Of a stretch of 64,000 bases of DNA, positions 28,773-38,301 are shown piece by piece. The position numbers and the translations under genes were made by a program. Under the pieces are notes generated by a model. The model was not told the origin of the DNA and searched no databases. It saw nothing but the letters and a program-made list of their open reading frames with translations. Origin of the DNA: Novosphingobium hassiacum (GTDB taxonomy: Bacteria; Pseudomonadota; Alphaproteobacteria; Sphingomonadales; Sphingomonadaceae); assembly GCF_014196055.1 (NCBI RefSeq), contig NZ_JACICY010000004.1, forward strand, positions 248,065 through 312,064, in the 5' to 3' direction. Position 1 is the first letter of the stretch; every line of letters begins with the position of its first letter.

Positions 28773-30077
28773 TCAAGCGCCTGCCGTCAGCATCTTGATG
28801 ATTTCACCCGAGGTAACCGGCTTGCGGTCGCCTGCGGCCACGGTCATGCTGTCGGTCTTGCGCCCGCCAAGGTTGGTACGCGGACTCACATCGACGTCCT
28901 TGCCCAGTTCGCGCAAGGCAGCAACGGTGCAATTCTCACGACCAAGAATCGCAAAGGGATCGAAGCTGTATTCTCGCATGACATTGAGATGCGTGATCTT
29001 GTCGATCACCGTCTTGTCGATGTTCTTGACCGACTCCCACAGATATTCCGGGCAGTTTGGCCACAGCGTATCAGAGTGCGGATAGTCGCACTCCCAGGTC
29101 ACCATATCGACGTTCATATGGTGCAGGTTTTCGATGCCCACGTGGTCGTCGATGAAACAGGTGATGATCTTGCGCTTGAACAGGTCCGAGGGCTTTTCAC
29201 CATCGAAGTTGGTAAATGTCCACTCGTGATGGTGCTCGTGGGTGAAGTCGGCCCGTTCGAGGAAGTAGGGGATCCAGCCGATGCCACCTTCTGAAAGAGC
29301 CATGCGCAAATCCGGAAACTTCTTCCAGATAGGCGCATGCAGCCAGTCGGCCGCCGAATTCACGATCGAGATCGGCATGGTTGTGATCCACGCATCGATC
29401 GGCGAGTCATCCGAGGCGTGGGCAGCTACGGTGCCGGTGCCGATGTGGCAGTTGATGACCATGCGATAGTCATTAAGCGCCTTCCACATCGGGTCCCAGT
29501 AATCATTGTGAATGCTGGGGAAGCCACACTTCGACGGATTATCCGGGAACGAAACGGCATGGACGCCAGCGTCGGACATACGTTTCAGTTCCTCAAGCGT
29601 CGCCTTCATATCCCAGATCGGCAGAATGATCATCGGAATAAAGCGACCGGGACCTGCAGCGCACCATTCGAACACATGCCAGTCGTTATAGGCGCGCGTA
29701 GCGCGGGTAGCGGCCTCGTTGTTGAACTGAAAGAACGTATTTCCCGCGAACGATGGCATGGTCGGGAAGTTGATCGCCCCCAACTGGCCGTTGGCGTTCA
29801 TGTCGGCAAGACGCGCCATCGGATCGTAGGTCCCCGGGCGCATCTGTTCGAATTCGTCAGGTTCCATCCCATATTCACTGCGGGGCCGGCCGACCACTGC
29901 GTTTGTGCCGATCGTCGGGATGATCTTGTCCTGGAAGGTCCAGACGTCCTTCCCGTCTCGCTTGACAATCCGGGGTGCCTCGGCGCGGTGCGCCTCGGGA
30001 TAATGGCGGATGAAGGCTTCGGGCGGCTCGACGTTGTGGTCGTCCACGCTGATCAGGATCATGTCGTTCAAGTTCAT
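28773..30077 (-). CDS. Amidohydrolase_2 family (TIM-barrel) metal-dependent hydrolase
   Basis: 434 residues. The start is placed at 30077, 9 bases after GGAGG; the ATG at 30086 is too close to that box. The N-terminal ISVDDHNVEPPEAF carries a Asp-x-His-like metal pair, as in the COG2159 subgroup. Later likely metal ligands are in NCHIGTG (near 208) and ECDYPHSDTLWP (near 345). The family hydrolyses or decarboxylates cyclic and aromatic acids. The gene diverges from the acyl-CoA ligase at 30269. The reaction cannot be named from sequence. Confidence 0.87.
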   Translation of the reverse strand: MNLNDMILISVDDHNVEPPEAFIRHYPEAHRAEAPRIVKRDGKDVWTFQDKIIPTIGTNAVVGRPRSEYGMEPDEFEQMRPGTYDPMARLADMNANGQLGAINFPTMPSFAGNTFFQFNNEAATRATRAYNDWHVFEWCAAGPGRFIPMIILPIWDMKATLEELKRMSDAGVHAVSFPDNPSKCGFPSIHNDYWDPMWKALNDYRMVINCHIGTGTVAAHASDDSPIDAWITTMPISIVNSAADWLHAPIWKKFPDLRMALSEGGIGWIPYFLERADFTHEHHHEWTFTNFDGEKPSDLFKRKIITCFIDDHVGIENLHHMNVDMVTWECDYPHSDTLWPNCPEYLWESVKNIDKTVIDKITHLNVMREYSFDPFAILGRENCTVAALRELGKDVDVSPRTNLGGRKTDSMTVAAGDRKPVTSGEIIKMLTAGA

Positions 30078-30268
30078 GGTGCACATCCTCCGGAATCGCC
30101 GACGCTTGCAGACAGCGAATTTGCGATCCGATTCTACGACCCTATCAGCAGGGTGGCAAGATGGGATAACATTATATATAGATTTGCCATGTCGATGCCG
30201 ATTCTGCTGGTTCTCCCGCGCAGTTTGGCGTTATTCCATCAGGAATTCAGAGAAGGAGCGTTAAACGG

Positions 30269-31783
30269 GTGCAAGACCTTGCAAGCGAGCTCAAGGCAGT
30301 GCTGGCCGTCGATCCGACCGCCAATGCGCTGGAGCATGACGAGATATGGTACAGCTGGGGCGATCTGGCGCGCGGGATCGAAACAATCGACGCGCTGCTG
30401 ACGCAGGCTGGTGTGGGCAAGGACGGCCGGGTCGGCGTGCTCATCCGCAACCGTCCGGGCCACCTCGCCGCGATCCTGGCGGTTCTGGCAACCGAAAGGT
30501 GCCTGGTCACTCTGAATCCGCTTCTGCCAAAGGACAAGCTGCTCCGAGACATTGCTGGCCTTGATCTTCCTGTGCTTCTCGGAGAGCCGGCGGATCTGGA
30601 TGTGCCAGAGATCGCTGGAGCCATCGCTGCCGCAGGTTCGGCCGTCATTGCAGTTCCCGCTAATCTTGGCGCAATTCAGTTTGCAGCCGGGCGCGAAAAG
30701 CCCACTGGCGGTTCGATCCGCGCTACCGAACCGGGCGTGGCGGTGGAAATGCTGACCAGCGGCACGACAGGAACCCCGAAACGGATTCCTTTGACCCGGC
30801 GGTCGTTCGACAAGAGCTTTTCCGGAGCGCTGTTCTACGAGCGGGATCGTGTGCCCGGTGAGGCCGCCAAGCTGCGTCCCGACACGGTTTTACTGAATGC
30901 CCCATTGACCCACATCGGTGGCGTTTACACCGCGCTCACCGCGCTGATCGCCGGGCGAAAAGGCTGCCTGCAGGAAAAGTTTCGGGTGACGGACTGGCAC
31001 AAGGCCATCGTGCGCCACCGGCCGCGTGTTACTGCAGTGGTTCCCACAGGACTGCGCATGATCCTTGAGGCAGATATTCCGCCCGAGGATCTTTCGAGCC
31101 TGAAGGCGATCCGCACTGGCACGGCACCGCTGGACCCGGAGATCGCCGACGAGTTTCTTCGCCGCTACGATCTACCAATCCTACAGACTTATGGCGCTAC
31201 AGAATTTGCAGGCTCGATCGCGGGATGGACTCTGCGCGATTTCCGCACGCTCTGGGCTCAGAAGCGCGGCAGTGCAGGCAGGCTCCATGCCGATGTGGAT
31301 GCGCGCGCGATCAACCCTGAGACCGGCGAAATCTTGCCTTTGGGCCAGGAGGGTGTGCTGGAACTTCGCGCGCCCCAGATGGGAAATGACGAGTGGCATC
31401 GCACCACCGATAGGGTGACAATCGACGAAGACGGTTTCCTCTTCGTACATGGCAGATCCGACAACGCGATCAATCGCGGCGGGTTCAAGATCCATCCCGA
31501 CGACGTAGTTGCAGCTCTTGAAAAGCACGCTGCCGTGCGCGAAGCGGTGGTTGTCGGTATTCCGGACAAGCGCCTCGGCGAGGTGCCTGTGGCCGCGATC
31601 ATGTTGCGCGCCGGAGCACAGCAACCCAGCGCCGAAGAGATGACCGCTCATGCCAAGGCGAACCTGCTGCCCTACCAGGTACCAGTGGCGTTCCGCTTCG
31701 TCGATGACGTACCTCGCACGCCATCGCTCAAGCCGTCGCTGCCGGAACTGCGCAAGATGTTCAGTGAAGTCGTGACCGCCTGA
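30269..31783 (+). CDS. AMP-forming acyl-CoA synthetase
   Basis: 504 residues from a GTG 8 bases after AGAAGGAG. The P-loop MLTSGTTGTPKRIPLTR is near residue 162, YGATEFAG near 308 is motif A5-like, and GRSDNAINRGGFKIHPDDV near 395 begins the C-terminal domain. The usual catalytic Lys of the C-terminal loop may be the one in TPSLKPSLPEL. It is expected to adenylate a carboxylic acid and transfer it to CoA in the cytoplasm. It leads a four-gene unit with two SDRs and a DUF2889 protein. Confidence 0.92.
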   Translation: MQDLASELKAVLAVDPTANALEHDEIWYSWGDLARGIETIDALLTQAGVGKDGRVGVLIRNRPGHLAAILAVLATERCLVTLNPLLPKDKLLRDIAGLDLPVLLGEPADLDVPEIAGAIAAAGSAVIAVPANLGAIQFAAGREKPTGGSIRATEPGVAVEMLTSGTTGTPKRIPLTRRSFDKSFSGALFYERDRVPGEAAKLRPDTVLLNAPLTHIGGVYTALTALIAGRKGCLQEKFRVTDWHKAIVRHRPRVTAVVPTGLRMILEADIPPEDLSSLKAIRTGTAPLDPEIADEFLRRYDLPILQTYGATEFAGSIAGWTLRDFRTLWAQKRGSAGRLHADVDARAINPETGEILPLGQEGVLELRAPQMGNDEWHRTTDRVTIDEDGFLFVHGRSDNAINRGGFKIHPDDVVAALEKHAAVREAVVVGIPDKRLGEVPVAAIMLRAGAQQPSAEEMTAHAKANLLPYQVPVAFRFVDDVPRTPSLKPSLPELRKMFSEVVTA

Positions 31784-31814
31784 ACGCCATGTAGCCATTG
31801 AGAAAGGACGCGTC

Positions 31815-32624
31815 ATGGATCTGCAGCTGAGTGGCCGCCGCGCCCTTGTCACCGGTGCCAGTGACGGCATCGGTGCGAGCACCGCCCGTTTTCTGGCAGC
31901 GGAGGGTGCGACTGTTGCCGTCCACGGGCGAAGTGCTGAAAAGGTGGCGGCGGTTGTCGCCAGCATCGTTGCGGACGGTGGTGTTGCTCATCCGGTGACA
32001 GGAGATGTCGGAATCGAAGCCGACGTCGAGGCTGTGGCAAAGGCCGCCAGCAGCGCGCTTGGCGCCGTCGACATTCTCGTCTGTAATGCGGGCGGGCGGG
32101 CCCGTGCCGAACCTGGTTATGCCGACACGACTGCGGATGACTACCGTGCGAGTTTCCAGCTCAATGCGGGGTACTCGGCGCAGCTTATCAACCGCTTGGC
32201 CCCGGCCATGCGCGAGCAAGGCTACGGGCGGATCATCCTGGTGGCGAGTGCTGCAGCGACCCAGCCAATGGGACACCAGCCCGACTACGGGATGGCCAAG
32301 GCGGCCATGGTCAACCTCGCGGTGTCTACGTCGAAATGGCTGCGCGGTTGCGGCGTCACGGTCAATGCAATCAGCCCCGGCGCGGTACTTACCAGCCAGC
32401 TTCGCGACTATCTGGAGCGGACAGGCCTGCGCAAGGGCTGGCCGGCAGATTGGGAAACGATCGAGAAGACCGCTGCCGAGACAATGCTGAAGATTCCGGT
32501 TGGGCGGGTTGGACGGGTTGAAGAAATCGCTTCGATGATCGCTTATCTCGCAAGTCCCTGGGCCGGTTTCGTCAACGGCGCCAATATCCATGTCGATGGC
32601 GGCGTGATCGGTACGATGACGTGA
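31815..32624 (+). CDS. Short-chain dehydrogenase/reductase
   Basis: 269 residues with AGAAAGGA before the ATG. TGASDGIGAST near residue 13 is the cofactor loop; VHGRSAEK follows the second strand with Arg, suggesting NADP(H). CNAGGRAR is near residue 92 and the active YGMAK near 158. The insertion around residues 195-225 (LRDYLERTGLRKGWPADWE) is common in members acting on larger substrates. Its stop overlaps the next GTG start (GTGA). Confidence 0.9.
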   Translation: MDLQLSGRRALVTGASDGIGASTARFLAAEGATVAVHGRSAEKVAAVVASIVADGGVAHPVTGDVGIEADVEAVAKAASSALGAVDILVCNAGGRARAEPGYADTTADDYRASFQLNAGYSAQLINRLAPAMREQGYGRIILVASAAATQPMGHQPDYGMAKAAMVNLAVSTSKWLRGCGVTVNAISPGAVLTSQLRDYLERTGLRKGWPADWETIEKTAAETMLKIPVGRVGRVEEIASMIAYLASPWAGFVNGANIHVDGGVIGTMT

Positions 32625-33517
32625 CGGTGCGGTCCACACCGCTCATGCGGCGGGACTATCCGCGACCGGGGGGAGCGCTGCGCCGCCTGATCGACCTACA
32701 GCGCAACAACGTTGGCACCGTCGCTGCCTGGATCGAGGATGATTTTCACCACTTCGGCGTCACAGTTTCGCACGATGGCGCAGTTGTGACAGACGTTACC
32801 GCGACAACGCTCCGTGCGCCGTGGAGCACGTGCCCCGGCGCAGCGTTGCCGCTCCGCACGCTCATCGGCAAGCCGCTGATCGAGCGCGCTTCTGCGGTTG
32901 GAACGCTGCTCAACATGCGCCAGCAATGCACCCACATGTTCGATCTGGCCGGGCTGGCACTTGCGCATGCCTGGCACGGTCGCGAACACCGCAGCTACGA
33001 GGTTGTCGTACCAGACCGCCGCTTGAAGCGGATCGAAGGCCGCAACTTCGAATTCGATCTGGCAAGATGCACCCTGTGGCGCGACGGCGAGGTCGTGATG
33101 GAGTGGGATGTCGAAGAACCGCTTGTGATCGGTCCTGAACCCTTCGGCGGGCAATCGCTGAACCGCGGGTTCCGCGAATGGACCGATGCCCTCCCCATCG
33201 AAGCCGCTGAACAGGCGTTCGTCCTGCGGCGCGCCATCATGGTAGCCGCCGGGCGCACGATGGACCTCGATGCCCTCGATAAGCCAGATGGAGCAATGAT
33301 GGGCGGCATGTGCCATACTTACGGACTGCCCGACCTTACGAAAGTCGTGCGCAGCAAGGGATCGAGCCGCAACTTCGAGCAAGGCCGCGAAGGTATGCTT
33401 GCCAATCTTCAGGCCCCTCCCGTTATCAATCCCGGGCAAGACCAGCGGTCTACGTCCGTACCAGCATCATCAACCAACTCGCGCGCCGAAGCGAGAAGCA
33501 GACCGAATGGAGAGTAA
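32621..33517 (+). CDS. DUF2889 family protein, function unknown
   Basis: 298 residues starting at GTG 32621 within the SDR stop. The segment QQCTHMFDLAGLALAHA near residue 103 and the surrounding beta-rich pattern are characteristic of DUF2889, a family without assigned function. The last 35 residues (after NPGQDQRST) look unstructured. It overlaps or abuts SDR genes on both sides in a unit begun by an acyl-CoA ligase, so it may act on the same CoA-linked substrate. No catalytic motif was recognised. Confidence 0.8.
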   Translation: MTVRSTPLMRRDYPRPGGALRRLIDLQRNNVGTVAAWIEDDFHHFGVTVSHDGAVVTDVTATTLRAPWSTCPGAALPLRTLIGKPLIERASAVGTLLNMRQQCTHMFDLAGLALAHAWHGREHRSYEVVVPDRRLKRIEGRNFEFDLARCTLWRDGEVVMEWDVEEPLVIGPEPFGGQSLNRGFREWTDALPIEAAEQAFVLRRAIMVAAGRTMDLDALDKPDGAMMGGMCHTYGLPDLTKVVRSKGSSRNFEQGREGMLANLQAPPVINPGQDQRSTSVPASSTNSRAEARSRPNGE

Positions 33518-33518
33518 A

Positions 33519-34292
33519 ATGGGCAAGCTTGATGGACGGGTCGCAATTGTAACCGGCGGTGGACGCGGAATTGGTCGCGCAATCGCCGAGCTTTTTGCCA
33601 GCGAAGGCGCGAAAGTGGTGATCGGCGCGCTTTCCGACGGACCCTCGCAGGAGGTCGTCGATGGCATCGTGGCCAATGGTGGCCACGCCACTCGCATCAG
33701 AACCGATGTCGGCAATCGCGAGGACTGCCGCAATCTGGTCAAGCATGCGGTCGATACCTTCGGGACAGTCGACATCGTGGTGCACAACGCTGCCCACGTG
33801 TCTCATGGCGCGATTGACCAGCTTTCGGAGGACGAACTCGACGCGACCTTCAAATCCGGTGTCTACGCCTGCTTCTGGCTCACCCGGGATGCCCTGCCCT
33901 ACCTCGAGAAGAGCAAGGGTGGCCGCGTCCTCCTGACTTCATCGACCGCTGGACTGTCGCAAGCCTACGCTGGCCTTTCGCATTATTCGGCCGTAAAATC
34001 GGCGATCAACGGGTTTGTTCGCGGAGCGGGCCTCGAACTCGCGCGGCGGGGGATCACGGTCAATGCGGTCGCCCCCGGGATGACCTTGGGTCACCACATC
34101 ATGACCCATTCCACACCCGAACAGCGCGCTTCGATGGCCGCCGGAATACCCGTCGGTCGCGCAGCCGAGCCAATCGAACAGGCCCACGGCTTCCTCTACC
34201 TTGCCTCCGACGAGGCCAGATATGTCACTGGCCACGTCCTGACAATTGATGGCGGTTCGCTCCTGGGCAAAGCTGGCACGCTATTCGACTGA
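33519..34292 (+). CDS. Short-chain dehydrogenase/reductase
   Basis: 257 residues. The start at 33519 (MGKLDGRVAIVTGG) follows GGAGAG and comes one base after the DUF2889 stop; an upstream in-frame ATG at 33507 is less well placed. TGGGRGIGRAI is near residue 13, HNAAHVS near 91 and YSAVK near 156. It ends with VTGHVLTIDGGSL. It is last in the ligase-SDR-DUF2889-SDR unit and is followed by a strong terminator. Confidence 0.92.
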   Translation: MGKLDGRVAIVTGGGRGIGRAIAELFASEGAKVVIGALSDGPSQEVVDGIVANGGHATRIRTDVGNREDCRNLVKHAVDTFGTVDIVVHNAAHVSHGAIDQLSEDELDATFKSGVYACFWLTRDALPYLEKSKGGRVLLTSSTAGLSQAYAGLSHYSAVKSAINGFVRGAGLELARRGITVNAVAPGMTLGHHIMTHSTPEQRASMAAGIPVGRAAEPIEQAHGFLYLASDEARYVTGHVLTIDGGSLLGKAGTLFD

Positions 34293-34343
34293 GGTCGTTT
34301 GCCTCACCGCAGATCAGCGATTGCTGTGAACCATGTCCATGAC

Positions 34344-34375
34344 ACCGGCCAGCGGATGATGATCCGCTGGCCGGT
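34344..34375 (+). terminator. Strong stem-loop terminator
   Basis: ACCGGCCAGCGGAT and ATCCGCTGGCCGGT make a perfect 14-bp stem with a GATG loop, followed by GATTGCGTTTT. It closes the unit ending at 34292. Confidence 0.85.
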
Positions 34376-34620
34376 GATTGCGTTTTGCCGATCAAGCGAG
34401 CGCGATTCCATGGCGAGGCAGCTCGCAGAAGCGTCGTTCAAGTTCCAGGCCGTGCCGATTAGCAAGCCCTGTCAACCCCTGAGTAGCGGTTGTCACGCCC
34501 CTGTCGGGGCCGCGGTCTCGCTCAAGCATCATCGACCATACCTAGTAAAACTTTATATACAGAATGGTTGCGAGCAAGCGATCCCTGCGCTAGGTGTAGG
34601 CCGAAAAATGGAGAATTGCG
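34376..34620 (+). other. Non-coding leader before the second acyl-CoA ligase
   Basis: No supported gene. It contains CCTAGTAAAACTTTATATAC at about 34540-34560, which may be a promoter -10 region or part of an operator. The AATGGAGA ribosome-binding site of the ligase is near 34606. Confidence 0.5.
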
Positions 34621-36243
34621 ATGGGTGAGTGGGAAGCCGGACGTGACGAAACAATCACCGGCCTTTTCGCGCAGGCGGCTGCCGAGATGGGCGACAAGCC
34701 ATATCTGGACTTCAAGGGCGACCTGTACAGCTATGCCGACATCGACCGGCTCAGTGATGCACTGGCCCGTGGACTCGCAACTCTTGGCGTCAAGCCGGGC
34801 GACACCGTAGCCTCGATCCTGGACAATAACGTCGATGCCGTGCTCTGTTGGTTTGCCGTCAACAAGCTCGGCGCGATCTCTGTGCCGGTGAACACCGCCT
34901 ACAAGGGCGAGTTCCTCCGTCACCAGATTGCAGATGCTGGCGCGAACGTGATCGTGACCGAACACGATTATGCAGACCGTGTCCTCGATCTCGCCGACCA
35001 GTTGCCGAATCTGAGCACCCTTCTCCATCGCGGCGACGAATTGCTGAAATCCCACACGTCCCTTGGGATTCATCTTCTGGAAACGATGAAGATCGACGGC
35101 GATGACCGGTCGATGATGGTGCAGAACAAGCCAAGCGACCTGGCCATGCTGATCTACACGTCGGGCACCACCGGTCCGTCCAAGGGCTGCATGATCAGCC
35201 ATGGCTACGCGTGTAACCTTGCGCGGCAGGTCCTTACTGCCCTGGGGATCCGCTCGACCGATGTGATGTGGTCGGCGCTACCTCTGTTCCACATGAACGC
35301 GACCGCAGGCACTGTGTTGTCGGTTGCCATCGCCCGGGCTCGCGCGGCTTTCTACACCCGCTTTTCGCTGTCGAACTTCTGGTACGACGTAGAGCGCTCC
35401 GGCGCGACCGTACTGAGCCTGCTCGGCTCGATGCACCCGCTTATCGCCGAGGCCCCGGACAACGAGGCATCACAGCGCTGCTTCGGGCAGGTCCGCGTGG
35501 TGTGCGCCGCGCCGTTCCCGAAAGACTTGCAGGAGAAGTGGCGCACGCGCTTTGGTACCAGCGTCATGGGGGCGCCGGGCTACGGCTTCACCGAAGCGGC
35601 AATGATGGTCTACGGGCCCCTCGAGACACGGCTCGACTTCAACTCCTCCGGCCCCCGTGCCGAGGAATTCGACGTCGAGATCGTCGACGAGAACGACGAC
35701 CCGCTGCCGGTTGGCGAACGTGGGGAGATCGTCTGCCGGCCCAAGCGGCCAAATGTGATGTTCAGTGGCTACTGGAACCGCCCGGCCGAAACGCTCAAGA
35801 TCATGAACAACTTGTGGCTCCATACAGGAGACATCGGCATGTTCGGCGAGAACGGCGAATTCTATTTCCTTGATCGAAAGAAGGATTACCTCCGCCGCCG
35901 AGGCGAGAATATTTCGAGTTTCGAGATGGAGGCGACCTTCCAGAACCACCCCGACATCATGGACGTAGCCGTGCACGCGGTTTTTTCACCTATGGGTGAA
36001 GACGACGTGAAGGTCACGGCAGTTCTGCGCGATGGCTCTCAACTCACTGCCGAGGATTTGTGCACCTGGTGCCTCGATAAGGTGCCGTTCTTCGCTGTGC
36101 CGCGCTACATTGAGTTTCGCCGGGACAAGGACATGCCTCGCAATCCAACCGGCAAGATCCTCAAATATCAGCTGCGCGACGATGGCTGCACGCCCACGAC
36201 ATGGGACCGTGAGAAGGAAAAGTTCGAAATTGCGCGCCGTTAG
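34621..36243 (+). CDS. AMP-forming acyl-CoA synthetase (CaiC-like)
   Basis: 540 residues with GGAGA 6 bases before ATG. The AMP-binding loop LIYTSGTTGPSKGCMISH is near residue 177 and GAPGYGFTEAAMM near 318; HTGDIGMF near 401 and DRKKDYLRRRGENIS near 418 mark the domain hinge. NPTGKILKYQL near residue 505 supplies the catalytic Lys. The whole resembles crotonobetaine/carnitine-CoA ligases and relatives acting on varied carboxylic acids. It is followed within 25 bases by the isochorismatase-fold gene. Confidence 0.93.
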   Translation: MGEWEAGRDETITGLFAQAAAEMGDKPYLDFKGDLYSYADIDRLSDALARGLATLGVKPGDTVASILDNNVDAVLCWFAVNKLGAISVPVNTAYKGEFLRHQIADAGANVIVTEHDYADRVLDLADQLPNLSTLLHRGDELLKSHTSLGIHLLETMKIDGDDRSMMVQNKPSDLAMLIYTSGTTGPSKGCMISHGYACNLARQVLTALGIRSTDVMWSALPLFHMNATAGTVLSVAIARARAAFYTRFSLSNFWYDVERSGATVLSLLGSMHPLIAEAPDNEASQRCFGQVRVVCAAPFPKDLQEKWRTRFGTSVMGAPGYGFTEAAMMVYGPLETRLDFNSSGPRAEEFDVEIVDENDDPLPVGERGEIVCRPKRPNVMFSGYWNRPAETLKIMNNLWLHTGDIGMFGENGEFYFLDRKKDYLRRRGENISSFEMEATFQNHPDIMDVAVHAVFSPMGEDDVKVTAVLRDGSQLTAEDLCTWCLDKVPFFAVPRYIEFRRDKDMPRNPTGKILKYQLRDDGCTPTTWDREKEKFEIARR

Positions 36244-36267
36244 GGTGGATTGGTGAAGGAGATGACG

Positions 36268-36897
36268 ATGAGGCTCAACGGGCTCGACAAGGGACAGCGG
36301 CCGGCGCTGCTCATCTCGGAGGTTCAGAACGGCATCACCAATGCCAGATATACGTTCAGCCCGCTGGTCGAACAGGTTGAAGTGCGCGGTATCGTGGCAC
36401 GCATTGCCGCGCTGGCCGATGCGTTCCGCGCAGCCGGCGCACCAGTCATCTTCTGCAACATCGTTCCCCGCGCCGACTTCAAGGGATTTCCGGTAAACTG
36501 CGTCCTGGCAAGTCAGCTCAAAAAGGGTGGCAAGGTCATGGCCGGGCGGGTCGAGGCGCTCACCCATGATGATCTACCGATCATGCCGGGCGATATCGTC
36601 ATGGAGCGGTCGCATGGCATGGCCCCATTTACCGGCACCGAACTCGATGCAATCCTGCGCGGCGAAGGTGTCCAGACTATCGTTCTATGCGGTGTCTCGA
36701 CCAACATCGCGCTGCCCGGAGCCTCAACCGAGGCAATTGCCTTGGGTTATAGCGTTGTGCTGGCGGAAGACTGCACGGCAGGGGGCACGGCCGAAACCCA
36801 CCAGATGCAGGTTTCGATGCACCTGCCACTATTGGCCACCATCGCTCCGGGCGAGATCGTAGCGGACTACGTTGCGAAACAGAGTTGGGCGGCGTGA
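36268..36897 (+). CDS. Isochorismatase-fold (cysteine-hydrolase-like) protein lacking the usual triad
   Basis: 209 residues. The start at 36268 is chosen because AAGGAG lies 7 bases upstream; ATG 36262 is too close and TTG 36250 unlikely. The fold is clear from PALLISEVQNGI, TGTELDAIL and VLCGVSTNIALPGASTEAIALGY. The family's Asp-Lys-Cys triad appears as Glu18, Arg114 and Ala148, so the normal Cys-based amide or ether hydrolysis looks impossible. It could be a non-catalytic relative or use another mechanism. It is coupled to the acyl-CoA ligase upstream. Confidence 0.85.
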   Translation: MRLNGLDKGQRPALLISEVQNGITNARYTFSPLVEQVEVRGIVARIAALADAFRAAGAPVIFCNIVPRADFKGFPVNCVLASQLKKGGKVMAGRVEALTHDDLPIMPGDIVMERSHGMAPFTGTELDAILRGEGVQTIVLCGVSTNIALPGASTEAIALGYSVVLAEDCTAGGTAETHQMQVSMHLPLLATIAPGEIVADYVAKQSWAA

Positions 36898-37067
36898 GCA
36901 AAGCGCACCAATAGACCAAGCTGTCCAGCAAACCAGCGACGCGCCGGTTGGCCGTGGCGGGGTGATCCCGGCACGGTGAGCAACAGCAGATTTGCGCCTG
37001 ACGTATCAAGATTGCGGTTCAGGCCGATTCCCTGCGAGTATTGACCTGTAGCGCCTTCCTGCGCCGC

Positions 37068-37102
37068 AAAGGGGAGACGGCGTTCTGCGCCGCTCCCCCT
37101 TT
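37068..37102. terminator. Bidirectional stem-loop between convergent genes
   Basis: AAAGGGG...GGCG and GCGCC...CCCCTTT form a long imperfect hairpin between the isochorismatase-fold gene (+) and the thiolase gene (-). The A/T runs at its ends would give T-rich 3' sides on both strands. Confidence 0.7.
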
Positions 37103-37110
37103 GCCGTTAC

Positions 37111-38274
37111 TTACAACGCTTCCAGGATTGTCACGTTCGCGATGCCCCCGCCCTCGCACATGGTCTGGAGCCCGTACTTCTTTCCCCGTGCCTTCAGCGC
37201 ATGCACAAGCGTGGTCATGAGCTTCGTGCCCGACGCGCCGAGTGGGTGGCCCAGTGCGATGGCGCCGCCGTTGACATTGAGTTTCGCCGGGTCGCCACCA
37301 ACATGCTTGAGCCAGGCGAGCGGCACCGAAGCAAAGGCCTCGTTTACCTCGTAGAGATCGATATCGTTGATGGTCATGCCAGCGCGCTTTAGCGCCCGGT
37401 CAGTTGCAAAGAGCGGCTCTTCGAGCATGATTACCGGATCGCCACCAGTCACTGTAAGATTGACGATCCGCGCGATCGGCGTGAGGTTATGTTCCTTGAG
37501 GGCCTTTTCGGACACGACGAGCATAGCCGACGAACCATCGCAGATCTGGCTCGCATTGCCGGCGGTGATCATCCCGCCTTCGATCAGGGTTTTGAGGTTC
37601 CCCAGCCCTTCCATGCTGGCGTCAAAACGGACGCCCTCGTCCTGATCGTGCAAGGCAGTGCTACCATCGGCCAGAGTAATGCGAACGGGGACGATTTCAT
37701 CCTTGAATGCTCCCGATTCGATGGCGGCCATGGCGCGGCGATGGCTCTCGAGCGAAAATGCGTCGAGCTGCTCCCTGTTGAAGCCCCACTTATTGGCGAT
37801 TGCCTCAGCACCTGCGAACTGGGTGAAGGCGGCCACGCCGAAGCGGTCGAGCACCTTCTTGCTCCATGGCTCTGCGCCGCTGCCGGGAATCATGGCAGTG
37901 CCCATGGGTACGCGGCTCATGCTCTCCACCCCAGCGGCGATCACCACGTCCTGGGTGCCTGACATAACCGCTTGGGCGGCGAACTGCACGGCCTGCTGCG
38001 ACGAGCCGCACTGTCGGTCGATGGTCACGGCCGGGACGCTCTGCGGCAGCGAAGAGGCGAGGACGGCATTGCGCCCGATATGCATGGACTGCTCGCCGGC
38101 CTGGCCGACGCAGCCCATGATCACATCCTCGATCACGGCGGGATCGATCTCGCTGCGCTCGGCGATCGCGGTCAGCACCAGCCCACCGAGATCATTGGGG
38201 TGAACGCCCAGCAACCGCCCATTGCGGCGGCCGCCAGCTGTTCGGACAGCTTCGACAATATATGCTTCGCTCAT
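37111..38274 (-). CDS. Thiolase (acetyl-CoA acyltransferase)
   Basis: 387 residues, usual for thiolase. The complete catalytic set is present: nucleophilic Cys89 in DRQCGSSQQAV, His in ALGHPLGASG near 345, and the second Cys in TMCEGGGIANV near 375. It should cleave a 3-ketoacyl-CoA with CoA to release acetyl-CoA or propionyl-CoA. It is third in a minus-strand unit behind a flavoprotein and an SDR, 27 bases from the SDR stop. Confidence 0.95.
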   Translation of the reverse strand: MSEAYIVEAVRTAGGRRNGRLLGVHPNDLGGLVLTAIAERSEIDPAVIEDVIMGCVGQAGEQSMHIGRNAVLASSLPQSVPAVTIDRQCGSSQQAVQFAAQAVMSGTQDVVIAAGVESMSRVPMGTAMIPGSGAEPWSKKVLDRFGVAAFTQFAGAEAIANKWGFNREQLDAFSLESHRRAMAAIESGAFKDEIVPVRITLADGSTALHDQDEGVRFDASMEGLGNLKTLIEGGMITAGNASQICDGSSAMLVVSEKALKEHNLTPIARIVNLTVTGGDPVIMLEEPLFATDRALKRAGMTINDIDLYEVNEAFASVPLAWLKHVGGDPAKLNVNGGAIALGHPLGASGTKLMTTLVHALKARGKKYGLQTMCEGGGIANVTILEAL

Positions 38275-38301
38275 GTGTGATCTCCACTTAACACTAAGGA
38301 T

